Assembly: GCA_963704995.1 (NCBI GenBank)
Contig: CAVPIM010000017.1
Span: 1,178,001-1,242,000 of the forward strand
Origin: RYN-230 sp963704995
Lineage (GTDB): Bacteria > Actinomycetota > Actinomycetes > Streptosporangiales > Streptosporangiaceae
Direction: 5' to 3'
DNA: 64,000 nucleotides
Shown here: piece by piece, positions 26,114-34,846 of the stretch
Position numbering within the stretch: the stretch's first letter is position 1
How the letters are laid out: each line of letters starts with the position of its first letter
The notes under the pieces: model-generated
What the model saw: only the letters and a program-made list of their open reading frames with translations
Databases searched by the model: none
What the model was told of the DNA's origin: nothing
Program-made: the position numbers and the translations under genes

Positions 26114-26515
26114 TCAGCCGGGGTCCTCCACGAACGCGTAGTCGCCCAGGAAGTCCCGCAGCGCGGCCTGCCGGTCCAGCAACCCGGGCAGGGCCGGTCC
26201 CAGCTCTTCCGGGCCGAACTCGAGCAGGTCGGCCCGGACGTCCGCGATCACCTGCGACATCCCCGCCACCAGCGCCCGCGGGTCGGCGGTGCCTTCCAGG
26301 TCACGGTCGGCCCGGTCCAGGATCTCCGCCCGGACCAGCGCGTCGGCCAGTTCCTGGGAGCAGCCCAGGCCCGCCTCGAGCAGGTCGGCCCAGCCGCGGC
26401 AGAGCGTGCGGCGGCCCCGGCCGGTCCGGTAGCCGGTGTACACCGCGTCCCACTGGCGGCGGATGAACTCCGCCCAGCCGAGGTCGGCCAGCTCACCCGG
26501 GTCATGGTCGTACAC
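26114..26515 (-). CDS. Hypothetical protein, 133 residues
   Basis: A soluble, acidic protein opening YDHDPGELADLGWAEFIRRQW and rich in helix-forming residues. I recognise no family. Composition and third-position GC look like a real gene, it ends tail-to-tail with the methyltransferase with one base between the stops, and it starts only about 20 bases after the stop of the XRE-PBP regulator gene on the same strand, so it may be the last gene of the molybdate/tungstate importer operon. No function can be assigned. Confidence 0.6.
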   Translation of the reverse strand: MYDHDPGELADLGWAEFIRRQWDAVYTGYRTGRGRRTLCRGWADLLEAGLGCSQELADALVRAEILDRADRDLEGTADPRALVAGMSQVIADVRADLLEFGPEELGPALPGLLDRQAALRDFLGDYAFVEDPG

Positions 26516-26535
26516 GCGCTTACCTTAACCGGCCG

Positions 26536-27690
26536 TCACGGCGCCGCGGCCGGCAGCGTGGCCACATGCTCACCGCACCGGCCCGGGTCGTAGCCGGGCA
26601 GGCTGGCCAGCTGGGCGGCCAGCCACGGCGAGGAGAGCACCCGCAGCAGCCCGTCCACCTCGCGCGTGCCGAGCTGGCCCGCCGGGATGACCAGGTCGAA
26701 GCGTTCCTCGGCGAGCGGCACGAAGCCGAGCCCGTAGGCCAGCGCGGCCGGCTCGCTGGCCACGCCGGCGTCGGCCAGGCCAGCCGCGGTGGCCGACGCC
26801 ACCTGCAGGTGCCCGGTGGCGCGGGTGGCGTAGCCGCACAGCGCGGCGGGCTTCACCCCGGCCCGGTCCAGTTCGCGGTCCAGGACCCGGCGCGCCTCGG
26901 ATCCCTCCTCGCGGTTGACCACCCGCAGCCCGCGCTCGGCCAGGTCCCCGACCCCGCGGACGCGGCCGGCCAGCCCGGGCCGCAGCACCAGGCCCTCCCG
27001 CCAGGACGCGAACCCGACCACCTCCGCCCCGGCCCGGGCCAGCTGGCCGGCCGCGAGCTGACGCAGGTGCGTACCCGCCGCGTGGACCAGCCCGGCCGCG
27101 GCCAGCCGGAGCGCCTCACCACTGCTGCACGGCCACCAGCTGAACGCGATCGGGGGGTCGAGCAGCGCCAGCGGGGTCTCCAGCAACGGCAGGGCCGGGT
27201 CACAGCCCGCCACCACCAGCGTCGGCCGGGGCGGCCCCAGCGGCCGCACCGGGGTCGCCGGGGCCGGCCCGGACGGCATGGCGACGAGCCCGCCCGCCGG
27301 CAGGAACCCGGCCCGGATGGCGGAGTCCGCGGCCAGGGGCAGCGCCACGAACGAGTCCCCCACCTGGGCCAGCGTGACGCGGGCCCCTTCCTCGCCGAGC
27401 GGCGCCACCGGCCGGGCCCCGACCACGGGCGCGGGGACACCCGGCCCGAACAGCTCCTCGACCGTTACGCCCAGCGCGCTGGCCAGGGCCAGGGCCACCC
27501 GCAGCGACGGGTCGGAATGCCCGGCCTCGACCGCCGACACGGCCTGCCGCGACACGCCCGCCATCCCGGCCAGCTGCTGCTGGGAGTAGCCGCGGGCCTG
27601 GCGCAGCATGCGCAGCCTCGCGCCGCCCGGCTCGGGCCTGGCCGGCCCCGGCGTGGCTGGCCCCGTGCCCGCCGGGATCAGGCCGCTCAC
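26536..27690 (-). CDS. XRE-family HTH regulator fused to a periplasmic-binding-like domain
   Basis: 384 residues from GTG 27690, which overlaps the ATPase stop (GTGA) with GAGGAGG before it. Residues about 27-80 are an HTH_3 domain (LRQARGYSQQQLAGMAGVSRQAVSAVEAG). The rest is a PBP-like domain (PF12727 type), with ALCGYATRATGHLQVASATAAGLADAG and DLVIPAGQL. In molybdate and tungstate clusters such proteins sense intracellular oxyanion and control the transporter. Here it is the fourth gene of the importer operon, so feedback control of this importer is the likely job. Confidence 0.85.
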   Translation of the reverse strand: MSGLIPAGTGPATPGPARPEPGGARLRMLRQARGYSQQQLAGMAGVSRQAVSAVEAGHSDPSLRVALALASALGVTVEELFGPGVPAPVVGARPVAPLGEEGARVTLAQVGDSFVALPLAADSAIRAGFLPAGGLVAMPSGPAPATPVRPLGPPRPTLVVAGCDPALPLLETPLALLDPPIAFSWWPCSSGEALRLAAAGLVHAAGTHLRQLAAGQLARAGAEVVGFASWREGLVLRPGLAGRVRGVGDLAERGLRVVNREEGSEARRVLDRELDRAGVKPAALCGYATRATGHLQVASATAAGLADAGVASEPAALAYGLGFVPLAEERFDLVIPAGQLGTREVDGLLRVLSSPWLAAQLASLPGYDPGRCGEHVATLPAAAP

Positions 27691-28682
27691 GTTGGCACCT
27701 CCTCGGGGCGGCTGACCCGGATCCCGTCCGGACCGAAGCACGGCGGGTCCAGCACCGTGAACTCGAAGTCCCGCCCGGCGTCGGGCGGCTCGGGCAGCCG
27801 GACCGGCACCAGCGTCCCGGCCGTCTCGACGCTGGCCTCCCAGCCGGCCCCGGACGGGCGGCAGGACCGTACCGGGCCGGCCAGCACCAGGCCCCGGCCG
27901 GGCTGACGGCCCGCCACCACCCGGTCCGGGTGCACGCCCGCGACGACGCTGGCGCCGCCCTCCGCGGCCGGCACGAAACCCCGGTAGCCGACCAGCTCGG
28001 CCACGCGGCGCGCCGCGGGTGCCGCCACCACCTCGGCGGGCGGGCCGGTCTGCAGGATCTGCCCCCGGTCCAGGACCGCCATCCGGTCCGCGAAGGCCTG
28101 CGCGGCCTCAAGCTCGTGGGCCACCAGCACGGACGGCACCTGCCGGGCCGCGACCTGCTCCCGGACCAGCTCGGTGAGGTCGCGGCGCAGGCCGGCGTCC
28201 AGGCCGGTGTAGGGCTCGTCGAGGAGCAGCGCGTCACACCGGCTGGCCAGCAGCCGGCCGAGCGCGACCCGGTGCGCCTGGCCGCCGGACAGCCGGGCGG
28301 GGCGGTCGTCCAGCATCCCGGCGATGCCCAGCCGCTCCGCGATCCGGGCGATTTCCTCCCGGCCGGTGCCCTGAGCGGGCGCATAGGACAGGTTCTGCCG
28401 TACCGACAGGTGCGGGAACAGCGCCGGATCCTGGCGCAGCAGGCCGACCCGGCGCTGCCACGGGGGCACCTGGCGACGCGGCGCGGCGGTCCTGGTCAGC
28501 ACCCGGCCGTTCAGCACCACGGTGCCCCGGCCGGGGTCCACCAGCCCGGCGATGGCCTCGAGGATCGTGGTCTTCCCGGCCCCGGACGGGCCGAACAGGG
28601 CGAGCCGCTCCCCCGCGGCCACGGCGAAGGCGGCCGACAGCCGGAACTCCCGGCGGTCAACCTCGACGTCGGCCTCGAGCAC
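27687..28682 (-). CDS. ABC importer ATPase, molybdate/tungstate type
   Basis: 331 residues with Walker A GPSGAGKTT, Q-loop LLRQDPALF, signature LSGGQAHR, Walker B ALLLDEP and switch VAHELEAAQAF. The C-terminal 110 residues form an extra beta-rich domain, as in ModC/WtpC. It overlaps the permease gene by 26 bases and the regulator gene by 4, so all four importer genes read as one translationally coupled unit. Confidence 0.87.
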   Translation of the reverse strand: MLEADVEVDRREFRLSAAFAVAAGERLALFGPSGAGKTTILEAIAGLVDPGRGTVVLNGRVLTRTAAPRRQVPPWQRRVGLLRQDPALFPHLSVRQNLSYAPAQGTGREEIARIAERLGIAGMLDDRPARLSGGQAHRVALGRLLASRCDALLLDEPYTGLDAGLRRDLTELVREQVAARQVPSVLVAHELEAAQAFADRMAVLDRGQILQTGPPAEVVAAPAARRVAELVGYRGFVPAAEGGASVVAGVHPDRVVAGRQPGRGLVLAGPVRSCRPSGAGWEASVETAGTLVPVRLPEPPDAGRDFEFTVLDPPCFGPDGIRVSRPEEVPT

Positions 28683-29499
28683 GCGCGCTCCAGATGTAGG
28701 CGGCCAGCGGCAGCGGCAGGGCGACGACCAGCAGGACCAGGGCGAACGGGAGCGCCGTGGGCAGCCCTGTCTCCTGCAGGGTCGTCCAGATCTGCAACGG
28801 TATCCCGAACGGGTGGTACGCGATGATCACCACGGCGCCGAACGCGCCCATGGCCCGCGCCCAGGCCACGGCCAGCGCCATGGCCAGGCCGGGGGCGGCG
28901 AGCGGCAGCGTGACCCGGCGCGCCACCCGGGACGGCCGGTCGCCGAGCAGCGCGGCCTGCTCCTCGATGGCCGGCTCGACCGAGGCGAACGCGGCCTGCG
29001 CGCCCAGCACGTAGTACGGGGCCGACTCATACACCTCGGCGATGACCAGGGCCAGGAACGTGTTGGTCGCGGACAGGTGGACGTGGCCGAGCAGCTCGCC
29101 GATGGGGGTGTACGGGCCCACCATGAAGATCAGCAGCAGGCCGATGACCAGCGGCGGCAGCAGCAGGCTGCACAGCACGCCCGCCTCCCAGACCCGGGGG
29201 AACGGCAGCGAGCCGCGGGCCAGCTTCCAGGCCAGCGGGGTACCCAGGACCAGCAGCACGCCCAGCGTGATCGCGCCCGACTCGACCGACACGACCAGCG
29301 GGTCGAGCGCACCCGGGACAGACAGCGCGGCACTGACCTGGGACCAGGACAGGTGGGCCAGCAGGGTGATCACCGGCCCGAGCAGGGCGACCCAGATGAC
29401 CGCGGTGCCGGCCAGCGAGGCGACCCCGCTGGCCGAGCGCACGGTCCGGCGCAGGGCCGACCCAGCGAACTGGGCCGGCGGGCTAGCCGCCCAGCTCAC
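28657..29499 (-). CDS. ABC importer permease, molybdate/tungstate type (ModB/WtpB-like)
   Basis: 280 residues with about six membrane helices. The EAA cytoplasmic loop is EEQAALLGDRPSRVARRVTL followed by PLAAPGL, which docks the ATPase. The sequence LLLPPLVIGLLLIFMVGPYTPIG resembles ModB/WtpB. It overlaps the binding-protein gene by 17 bases at its start and the ATPase gene by 26 at its end. Confidence 0.86.
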   Translation of the reverse strand: MSWAASPPAQFAGSALRRTVRSASGVASLAGTAVIWVALLGPVITLLAHLSWSQVSAALSVPGALDPLVVSVESGAITLGVLLVLGTPLAWKLARGSLPFPRVWEAGVLCSLLLPPLVIGLLLIFMVGPYTPIGELLGHVHLSATNTFLALVIAEVYESAPYYVLGAQAAFASVEPAIEEQAALLGDRPSRVARRVTLPLAAPGLAMALAVAWARAMGAFGAVVIIAYHPFGIPLQIWTTLQETGLPTALPFALVLLVVALPLPLAAYIWSARARGRRRG

Positions 29500-30550
29500 T
29501 GCGCACGGCTGAGGGAACCGCGCTGCTGTCGCCGGTGACGGTCGGGGTGATCAGCGTGAACCCTCCCTGCTTGTACTGGGCCAGGCCGGCCGGGGACAGC
29601 GTGTACTTCACGAACGCTATGCCCGCCGGGGTGGGCTTGCCGATGATGGTGATGTCGATGACCTGCGGCGAGCCCGACTTCGTCGCCTTCGGCTTGCCGG
29701 GCGGCTTGATGGTCACCGTCGCCTTGGCGTACTGGTCGGCCAGCGCCGCGTCGCCCAGGTTAATGGCCGCGGGCAGCTTGATGTAGGGCAGGTGCAGCTC
29801 GACCGCCTGGGTGATGAACGCGCTCGACGCGTCGAGCTGGCCCGACTGGAGCGTCGCGTCCAATGAGGACTCGGCGAAGATCTGCGACGAGTTGGCCGTG
29901 CCGGTATCCGTGGTGCCCAGGATCTTGCTGACCGTGTCGGCCGGCAGGTGGTAGTACATCTGGGCCAGTTCCAGCATGTAGATGAAGTCCCGGCCCTGGG
30001 GGTCGATGTTGGGGTCGGTCCGGCCGAGCTTGAAGCCGGGTGTCTGCATGAGCGTGAACAGGCTCTTCAGCGGCTTCGAACCGTCCGCGTAGGCCTTGAA
30101 GTCGCTGGCGTACTTGCTCTTCGGGTTGTAGGCCACCACCATCTGGGTGCCCGCGTACGGGATGAACCACTTGGTGTACTTGGGCTCCAGCGGGGTGATG
30201 TTGTCGCCGCCGACCGCCTCGAACACGTTCGGGGTGATCGAGTTGGAGGCAATGTCGGCCTCCAGCGCGCCGGAGGAATCGCCGCGGCCCGTGTACTTGT
30301 ACCCCGTGGCCGCGGTGAAGGCCGGGGCGGCCACCTTCTCGTTGAGGAACGTCAGGGACGAGGCGTAGGCCACGCTCGCGGTGCCCTGGGGGGTCGCACT
30401 CGCGGACGGCGAACTCCCCGAGGACCCCGGGGACGACGAACTGCACCCGGCGGCCACGAGGCCGGCGCAGACGATCGTCAGCACCGGGAGCCGCCAGGGC
30501 CGCCTGCCCAGCCCCGCGGCGCCCACGCCGGCCTGCGAATTCATGCTCAT
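29483..30550 (-). CDS. Oxyanion-binding lipoprotein of the ABC importer (ModA/WtpA-like)
   Basis: 355 residues from ATG 30550, which has GGAG 8 bases upstream (the frame opens at 30580). The N-terminus has a hydrophobic segment ending in the lipobox LVAAGC, so it should be a membrane-anchored lipoprotein. Conserved type-II binding protein segments are FTAATGYKYTGRGDSSGALEADI and the GRTDPNIDPQGRDFIY motif, close to the GRS(N/D)PN(L/I)DPxG motif of WtpA/ModA proteins that bind tungstate or molybdate. A Ser-rich linker follows the lipobox. The anion preference cannot be told from sequence. It is the first gene of the importer operon. Confidence 0.83.
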   Translation of the reverse strand: MSMNSQAGVGAAGLGRRPWRLPVLTIVCAGLVAAGCSSSSPGSSGSSPSASATPQGTASVAYASSLTFLNEKVAAPAFTAATGYKYTGRGDSSGALEADIASNSITPNVFEAVGGDNITPLEPKYTKWFIPYAGTQMVVAYNPKSKYASDFKAYADGSKPLKSLFTLMQTPGFKLGRTDPNIDPQGRDFIYMLELAQMYYHLPADTVSKILGTTDTGTANSSQIFAESSLDATLQSGQLDASSAFITQAVELHLPYIKLPAAINLGDAALADQYAKATVTIKPPGKPKATKSGSPQVIDITIIGKPTPAGIAFVKYTLSPAGLAQYKQGGFTLITPTVTGDSSAVPSAVRSELGG

Positions 30551-31117
30551 GCGCGCGCTCCGGCGCGGGATAGCGACCATGGTCCGAAACTAGCTACCTG
30601 TGATTGCGCGGCGCAAGAAGATCTAACATCAAGATCCCGCAACGAAGACCCGGCCGGACCGCCGGTGCCCGCCGGGCCGCGGGCCGCGGCCCGCACGGCG
30701 CCCGGGGCGGACGCGCGGGGCGGAACGCGCGGGGCGGAACGCGCGGGGGCGGAACGCACGGGGCGGACGCGCGGGCGGAACGCGCGGGGCGGAACGCGCG
30801 GGGGCGCCGGGATTTGAGCTCGCTGAGCCGCGGGGGCGTGCGGTGTCCCCCGATTCGGGGACTAGCCCAATTCCTGCGGAACTGCCAATGTGTGTAGTGC
30901 AATCGAAGGTCAGCCGTCACGGCAGCATCAGCAGTCCCAGAATCGAATAGCTCCGTCTAATACGCGGCATAACTGACTGTTCAGGCAGTCACGAAGTATC
31001 ACCTCAAAGGGGTTGACGTGCGTACCCGCCGGTACCGCCGGCCAGGCCATACGGGCGGCAGGCCCCGCCGGATGATGCGACACTGAGCACGAGCGGGCCA
31101 TCCTGTTAAAAGGGAAA
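30551..31117. other. Divergent spacer of about 570 bases with GC-rich repeat and dyads
   Basis: No gene is supported here. It holds the array at 30704-30806, an imperfectly conserved AT-richer segment (30880-31020), and an inverted repeat TGACTG (30974-30979) / CAGTCA (30986-30991) about 130 bases upstream of the LuxR gene. A TTGACG at 31013-31018 could be a -35 element, but I find no good partner for it. Confidence 0.5.
30704..30806. repeat. Intergenic GC-rich tandem array, about 7 copies of a 14-nt unit
   Basis: Copies of GCGGAACGCGCGGG, with variants lacking one A (GCGGACGCGCGGG) or gaining a G, run in series. The pattern variant-unit-unit repeats as a higher-order block of about 55 nt. 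It lies between the importer operon and the LuxR gene, in no supported coding frame. Confidence 0.85.
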
Positions 31118-33880
31118 ATGAAACCAGAGGCACTGGAATCGCAGGCACTGGCGACTCAGCTTCCTGAGGAGCCAAACCGGTTCATCGGCCGGGAACGCGA
31201 GCTGGGCTACCTTCGCGACGCGCTGCACCGGACCCGCGCCCTCACCCTGTGCGGCGCGGGCGGCATCGGGAAGACCAGGCTGGCCCTCCGGCTGCTGGCC
31301 ACGACGGCCGGGGACTTCGCCGACGGCGTCTACGTGGTCGAGCTGGGCGACCTGTGGGAACCGGAACTGATCGTCTCCCGGATGGCCTCGCTCATCGGCA
31401 TCGACCGCGAGGCCGGGCGGCCGCTGGCGGACACGCTGGCCGGCGCGCTGGAGACCCGGCAGGTGCTCATCATGATCGACAACTGTGAGCACCTGGTTGA
31501 CGCCTGCGCCGCGATCTGCCAGCGTCTCCTGGCCGCCTGCCCGGAGCTGCGCATCGTGGCCACCAGCCAGGAGCCGCTGCGGATCCCGCAGGAATCCGTG
31601 TGGCAGGTCGCGCCGCTGGCCGTGCCGCCCCGGGACGCACGGCGGGACGCCACGGGCCTGGCTGGCTTCGAGGCGGTCCAGCTGTTCGCGGACCGGGCCG
31701 CGGCGGCCCGTCCCGGCTTCGCGATCACCGAGCGGAACGCGATGGCGGTGGCGGCCACCTGCCGCGCCCTGGACGGCGTGCCGCTGGCCATCGAACTGGC
31801 CGCCGCCCGGGTGACCGTGCTGTCCGCCGAGCAGATCGCCGCGCGGCTCGGCGACCGCTTCACGCTGCTCGGTCCCGGCGACCGGACCGCGCCGCCGCGG
31901 CAGCGGACCCTGCGCGCCACCATCGACTGGAGCCATGACCTGCTGTCCGCGGCGGAGCAGGTCCTGCTCCGCCGCCTGTCCGTGTTCTCCGGCTGGTCCC
32001 TGGAGATGGCCGAGCATGTGTGCGCGGACGACCGCCTGCTCACCGAGGACGTGGTCGGCCTGCTGTCGGGGCTGGTGGACAAGTCGCTGCTGGTGGTGGA
32101 GCCGGAAGTGCTCGGCCAGGCCCGCTACCGGATGCTGGACAGCATCCGCGCCTACGCCGCGCAGCGCCTCGTGGAGGCGGGCGAGTCGGCCGCTACCCAA
32201 GACCGGCTGCGGGACTACGTGGTGGCCGTGTGCGAGCGCAACGAGGCGGTCGGGATGGCCACGCTCCCGTCCGGCTGGCCGGCGGTAGTGGCCGTGTTCC
32301 GCCGTTACGACGTGGACGTCGGCAACCTGCGCCAGGTCCTCAGCAGCTGCCTGGCCACTGGAGATGCCGAGGCGGGGCTGCGCATCTGCGTGGCGGTCCG
32401 GCCGTCCTGGATCGTCCGGGGCTCGTTCGGCGAGGGCGAGAGCTGGTTCGCCCGCTTCCTCGGCCTCGGCCGGGAGGGGGTGCCTGATCCGGTGCTGGGC
32501 ACCGCGCTGATCGGGCGGGCCCAGCTCATCCTGCCCAACGACCCGGCCCGGGCTAGGGACTGGGCGTGCGCCGGGCTGCAGCTGTGCCAGGCCGCGGGCC
32601 TGCTCATCTGGACGGCCACCGCGCAGAACGTGCTGGCCGAAACCGCCCTGCATACCGGCCTGCCGGCCGAGTCCGCGCAATGGGCGGCACAGGCCCTGGC
32701 CACCGCGCGGGAGGCGGGTAACGCCTGGAACGAGGGGTACGCGCTCGGCACGCAGGCCACCCTGGCCGCGGCCGAAGGCCGGCTGCGCCAGGCCCAGCAG
32801 CTGGGCGAGGCCGCGCTCGAGGTGATGCGCGGCATCGACCAGCGCTGGGGCATGGCCCGCACGCTGCTCGGCCTGGGCGCGCTGGCCCGGCTGCGCCGCG
32901 ATCCGGCCGGGGCCATGGACTGCTACCAGGCGGCCCTGCCGATCCTGCGCGAAATCGACTCCCGGCCGGACATCGCCCGCTGCCTGGCCGGCATCGGCCG
33001 GGTCGCCCTGGACCAGGGGCAGCTCACCCTGGCCCGGCCGCACCTGGCCGAGAGCCTGCGGCTGAGCCAGCTGACCGGGGTCCGGATCGGCGTGGCCCGC
33101 GGCCTGGAGGCGTTCGCGGCCCTCTGTTCCCGGGAAGACCTGTGTTCCCGGGAAGACCAGCATGCCCAGGAAGATCATGGTGCCCGGGACGATCATGTTG
33201 CCGGGGACGGGCGGGGCGCCGGGGACGGGCCGGGCCGCCTGGCGGTCCTGCTGTCCGCGGCCGCCGCCGCGCTGCGCGAGACGGCCGGCCTGCCGCCGCT
33301 GCCCGCCGAGCGGACCCAGCCGTACCTGGACGCGGCCCGGAGCCTGGGCCAGGAGGCGCTCACCGAGCTATGGGAGCAGGGGCGGCAGCTGAGCCCGGAC
33401 GCCGCGGTGACGCTGGCGCTGAGATCAGGGCCTGGCGACTGCGGGCCCGGCGTCTCTGGAACTGGCCTCCCCGGAACTGGCCTCTCCGGAACTGACGTCT
33501 CCGGGAACGGGGCCGCGGGCCCGGAGGCCCGGAACGGGGCCAGTCCCCGGCCGGGGATGCCGCCCTCCCGGGCTAGGCCGCCCGCCGGGCCGGCCGCGGC
33601 ACCCGCCAGGCCTGCGGCGCCGCCCCACAACCCGATGCCGGCCCCGACGACCTCGCTGACCCCGCGCGAGCGCGAGATCACCGCGCTTATCGCGCACGGT
33701 TACAGCAACAAAGGCATCGCTGACGAGCTAGTTATCAGTCCGGCTACCGCAGCACGCCACGTTGCGAATATCCTGTCCAAGCTGGGCTTTACCTCGCGGG
33801 CCCAGATCGCTGCCTGGGCTGCGGGGAACGGGTCAATCCAGCCGTCCGCGGCCCACGAACGGGGCACTCTCATCCCCTGA
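31118..33880 (+). CDS. Large LuxR-family regulator with NB-ARC-like ATPase and TPR-like middle
   Basis: 920 residues. RFIGRERELGYLRDAL precedes a P-loop LCGAGGIGKTR (about 45-53) and VLIMIDNCEHLVDAC (Walker B), as in the AfsR/LuxR ATPase regulators; helical repeats fill about 400-700. The C-terminus LTPREREITALIAHGYSNKGIADELVISPATAARHVANIL is the LuxR DNA-binding domain. Between them lies a disordered linker (about 660-840) with short repeats: CSRED pairs and SGTGL pentapeptides from a 15-nt unit near 33460-33505. It may sense a ligand through the ATPase module. The ribosome site is weak (AAAGGGAAA). It has no obvious target beside it. Confidence 0.88.
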   Translation: MKPEALESQALATQLPEEPNRFIGRERELGYLRDALHRTRALTLCGAGGIGKTRLALRLLATTAGDFADGVYVVELGDLWEPELIVSRMASLIGIDREAGRPLADTLAGALETRQVLIMIDNCEHLVDACAAICQRLLAACPELRIVATSQEPLRIPQESVWQVAPLAVPPRDARRDATGLAGFEAVQLFADRAAAARPGFAITERNAMAVAATCRALDGVPLAIELAAARVTVLSAEQIAARLGDRFTLLGPGDRTAPPRQRTLRATIDWSHDLLSAAEQVLLRRLSVFSGWSLEMAEHVCADDRLLTEDVVGLLSGLVDKSLLVVEPEVLGQARYRMLDSIRAYAAQRLVEAGESAATQDRLRDYVVAVCERNEAVGMATLPSGWPAVVAVFRRYDVDVGNLRQVLSSCLATGDAEAGLRICVAVRPSWIVRGSFGEGESWFARFLGLGREGVPDPVLGTALIGRAQLILPNDPARARDWACAGLQLCQAAGLLIWTATAQNVLAETALHTGLPAESAQWAAQALATAREAGNAWNEGYALGTQATLAAAEGRLRQAQQLGEAALEVMRGIDQRWGMARTLLGLGALARLRRDPAGAMDCYQAALPILREIDSRPDIARCLAGIGRVALDQGQLTLARPHLAESLRLSQLTGVRIGVARGLEAFAALCSREDLCSREDQHAQEDHGARDDHVAGDGRGAGDGPGRLAVLLSAAAAALRETAGLPPLPAERTQPYLDAARSLGQEALTELWEQGRQLSPDAAVTLALRSGPGDCGPGVSGTGLPGTGLSGTDVSGNGAAGPEARNGASPRPGMPPSRARPPAGPAAAPARPAAPPHNPMPAPTTSLTPREREITALIAHGYSNKGIADELVISPATAARHVANILSKLGFTSRAQIAAWAAGNGSIQPSAAHERGTLIP
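33460..33505. repeat. 15-nt tandem repeat, 3 copies, in LuxR regulator linker
   Basis: A CTGGAACTGGCCTCC-type unit occurs three times, coding for SGTGL/PGTGL/SGTDV pentapeptides. A separate pair of GTTCCCGGGAAGACC units lies at about 33125-33155. Confidence 0.85.
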
Positions 33881-33937
33881 TGCCGCCTACGATGGACCCT
33901 GGCCGGGCCACCATTGGCACCATTCATAGGACGGGTA

Positions 33938-34846
33938 ATGGGCAAGGCGAGCAGGAACAAGCGAGAGAGCGCGCGCGAGCGGATCGCCGCGCAACGGGCG
34001 GCCCAGCGCCGGACGGAGGTCCGCAACCGGCTGCTCATCACCGGCGGCAGCATCCTCGGTGTCGTCGTCATCGTGGTCGCCTTCATCGTGATCAAGACGA
34101 CCCAGAGCCCGGCCTCGACCAGCGCGGACTCCACCTCCGCGGCGGGCACCGCGCTCCCGGCCAGCGTGGTCAGGGACATCACCAGCGTGCCGGCCTCGAC
34201 GCTCACGTCGATAGGCACCGGCACCGCCAACACCAAGAGCATCACCGCGGTGTCCTCGGCCAAGACGCTGACCTCCGGCGGCAAGCCCGAGGTGCTCTAC
34301 ATCGGCGCCCAGTACTGCCCGTACTGCGCGACCGAGCGGTGGGCCATGGCCGTGGCCCTCAGCCGGTTCGGGACCTTCCACGGCATCAGCGGCATCCACT
34401 CGGCGGGCGGCCAGGAGGTGTACCCGCACACCGCGACGCTCAACTTCTACAAGGCCAGCTACACCAGCAAGTACCTGACCTTCACCCCGGTCGAGCAGGA
34501 GACCGTCAGTGAGAAGCCGCTGGAGAAGACCACCGCAGCGCAGACCGCACTGCTCACCAAGTACGACAGCCCTCCCTACGTGTCCGCCAGTGAGCAGGGC
34601 GCCATCCCGTTCATCGACTTCGGCGGCAAGTACTTCGTGCACGGCGCCCAGTACGACCCGCAGGTGCTGTCCGGCCAGACCTGGGCGCAGCTGGCCGCCG
34701 CTCTCAAAGACCCGTCGAGTTCGGTCGCCAAGGGCGCGGACGGCGCGGCCAACATGATCACCGCGACGATCTGCAAGATCACGAACAACCAGCCGTCCAG
34801 CGTCTGCACCTCCCCGACGATCAAGACCATCCAGGGCCAGATCTGA
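33938..34846 (+). CDS. DUF929 membrane-anchored thioredoxin-like protein with CPYC motif
   Basis: 302 residues from ATG 33938 (the frame opens at 33914, but homologous actinobacterial proteins begin MGKASRNKRE-like). A basic N-terminus is followed by one helix (about 31-52), so the rest is outside the membrane. PEVLYIGAQYCPYCATERWA (117-136) holds the redox motif C127-P-Y-C130 in a thioredoxin-like fold; ASEQGAIPFIDFGGKYFVHG has the expected cis-Pro. The stop overlaps the VKOR gene start (TGATG), so the pair is co-translated: VKOR would reoxidise this protein. It likely introduces disulfides into exported proteins. Confidence 0.85.
   Translation: MGKASRNKRESARERIAAQRAAQRRTEVRNRLLITGGSILGVVVIVVAFIVIKTTQSPASTSADSTSAAGTALPASVVRDITSVPASTLTSIGTGTANTKSITAVSSAKTLTSGGKPEVLYIGAQYCPYCATERWAMAVALSRFGTFHGISGIHSAGGQEVYPHTATLNFYKASYTSKYLTFTPVEQETVSEKPLEKTTAAQTALLTKYDSPPYVSASEQGAIPFIDFGGKYFVHGAQYDPQVLSGQTWAQLAAALKDPSSSVAKGADGAANMITATICKITNNQPSSVCTSPTIKTIQGQI

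Noticed and set aside
30704..30806. CRISPR array
   Set aside because: Units are 14 nt with no unique spacers; it is a plain tandem repeat.
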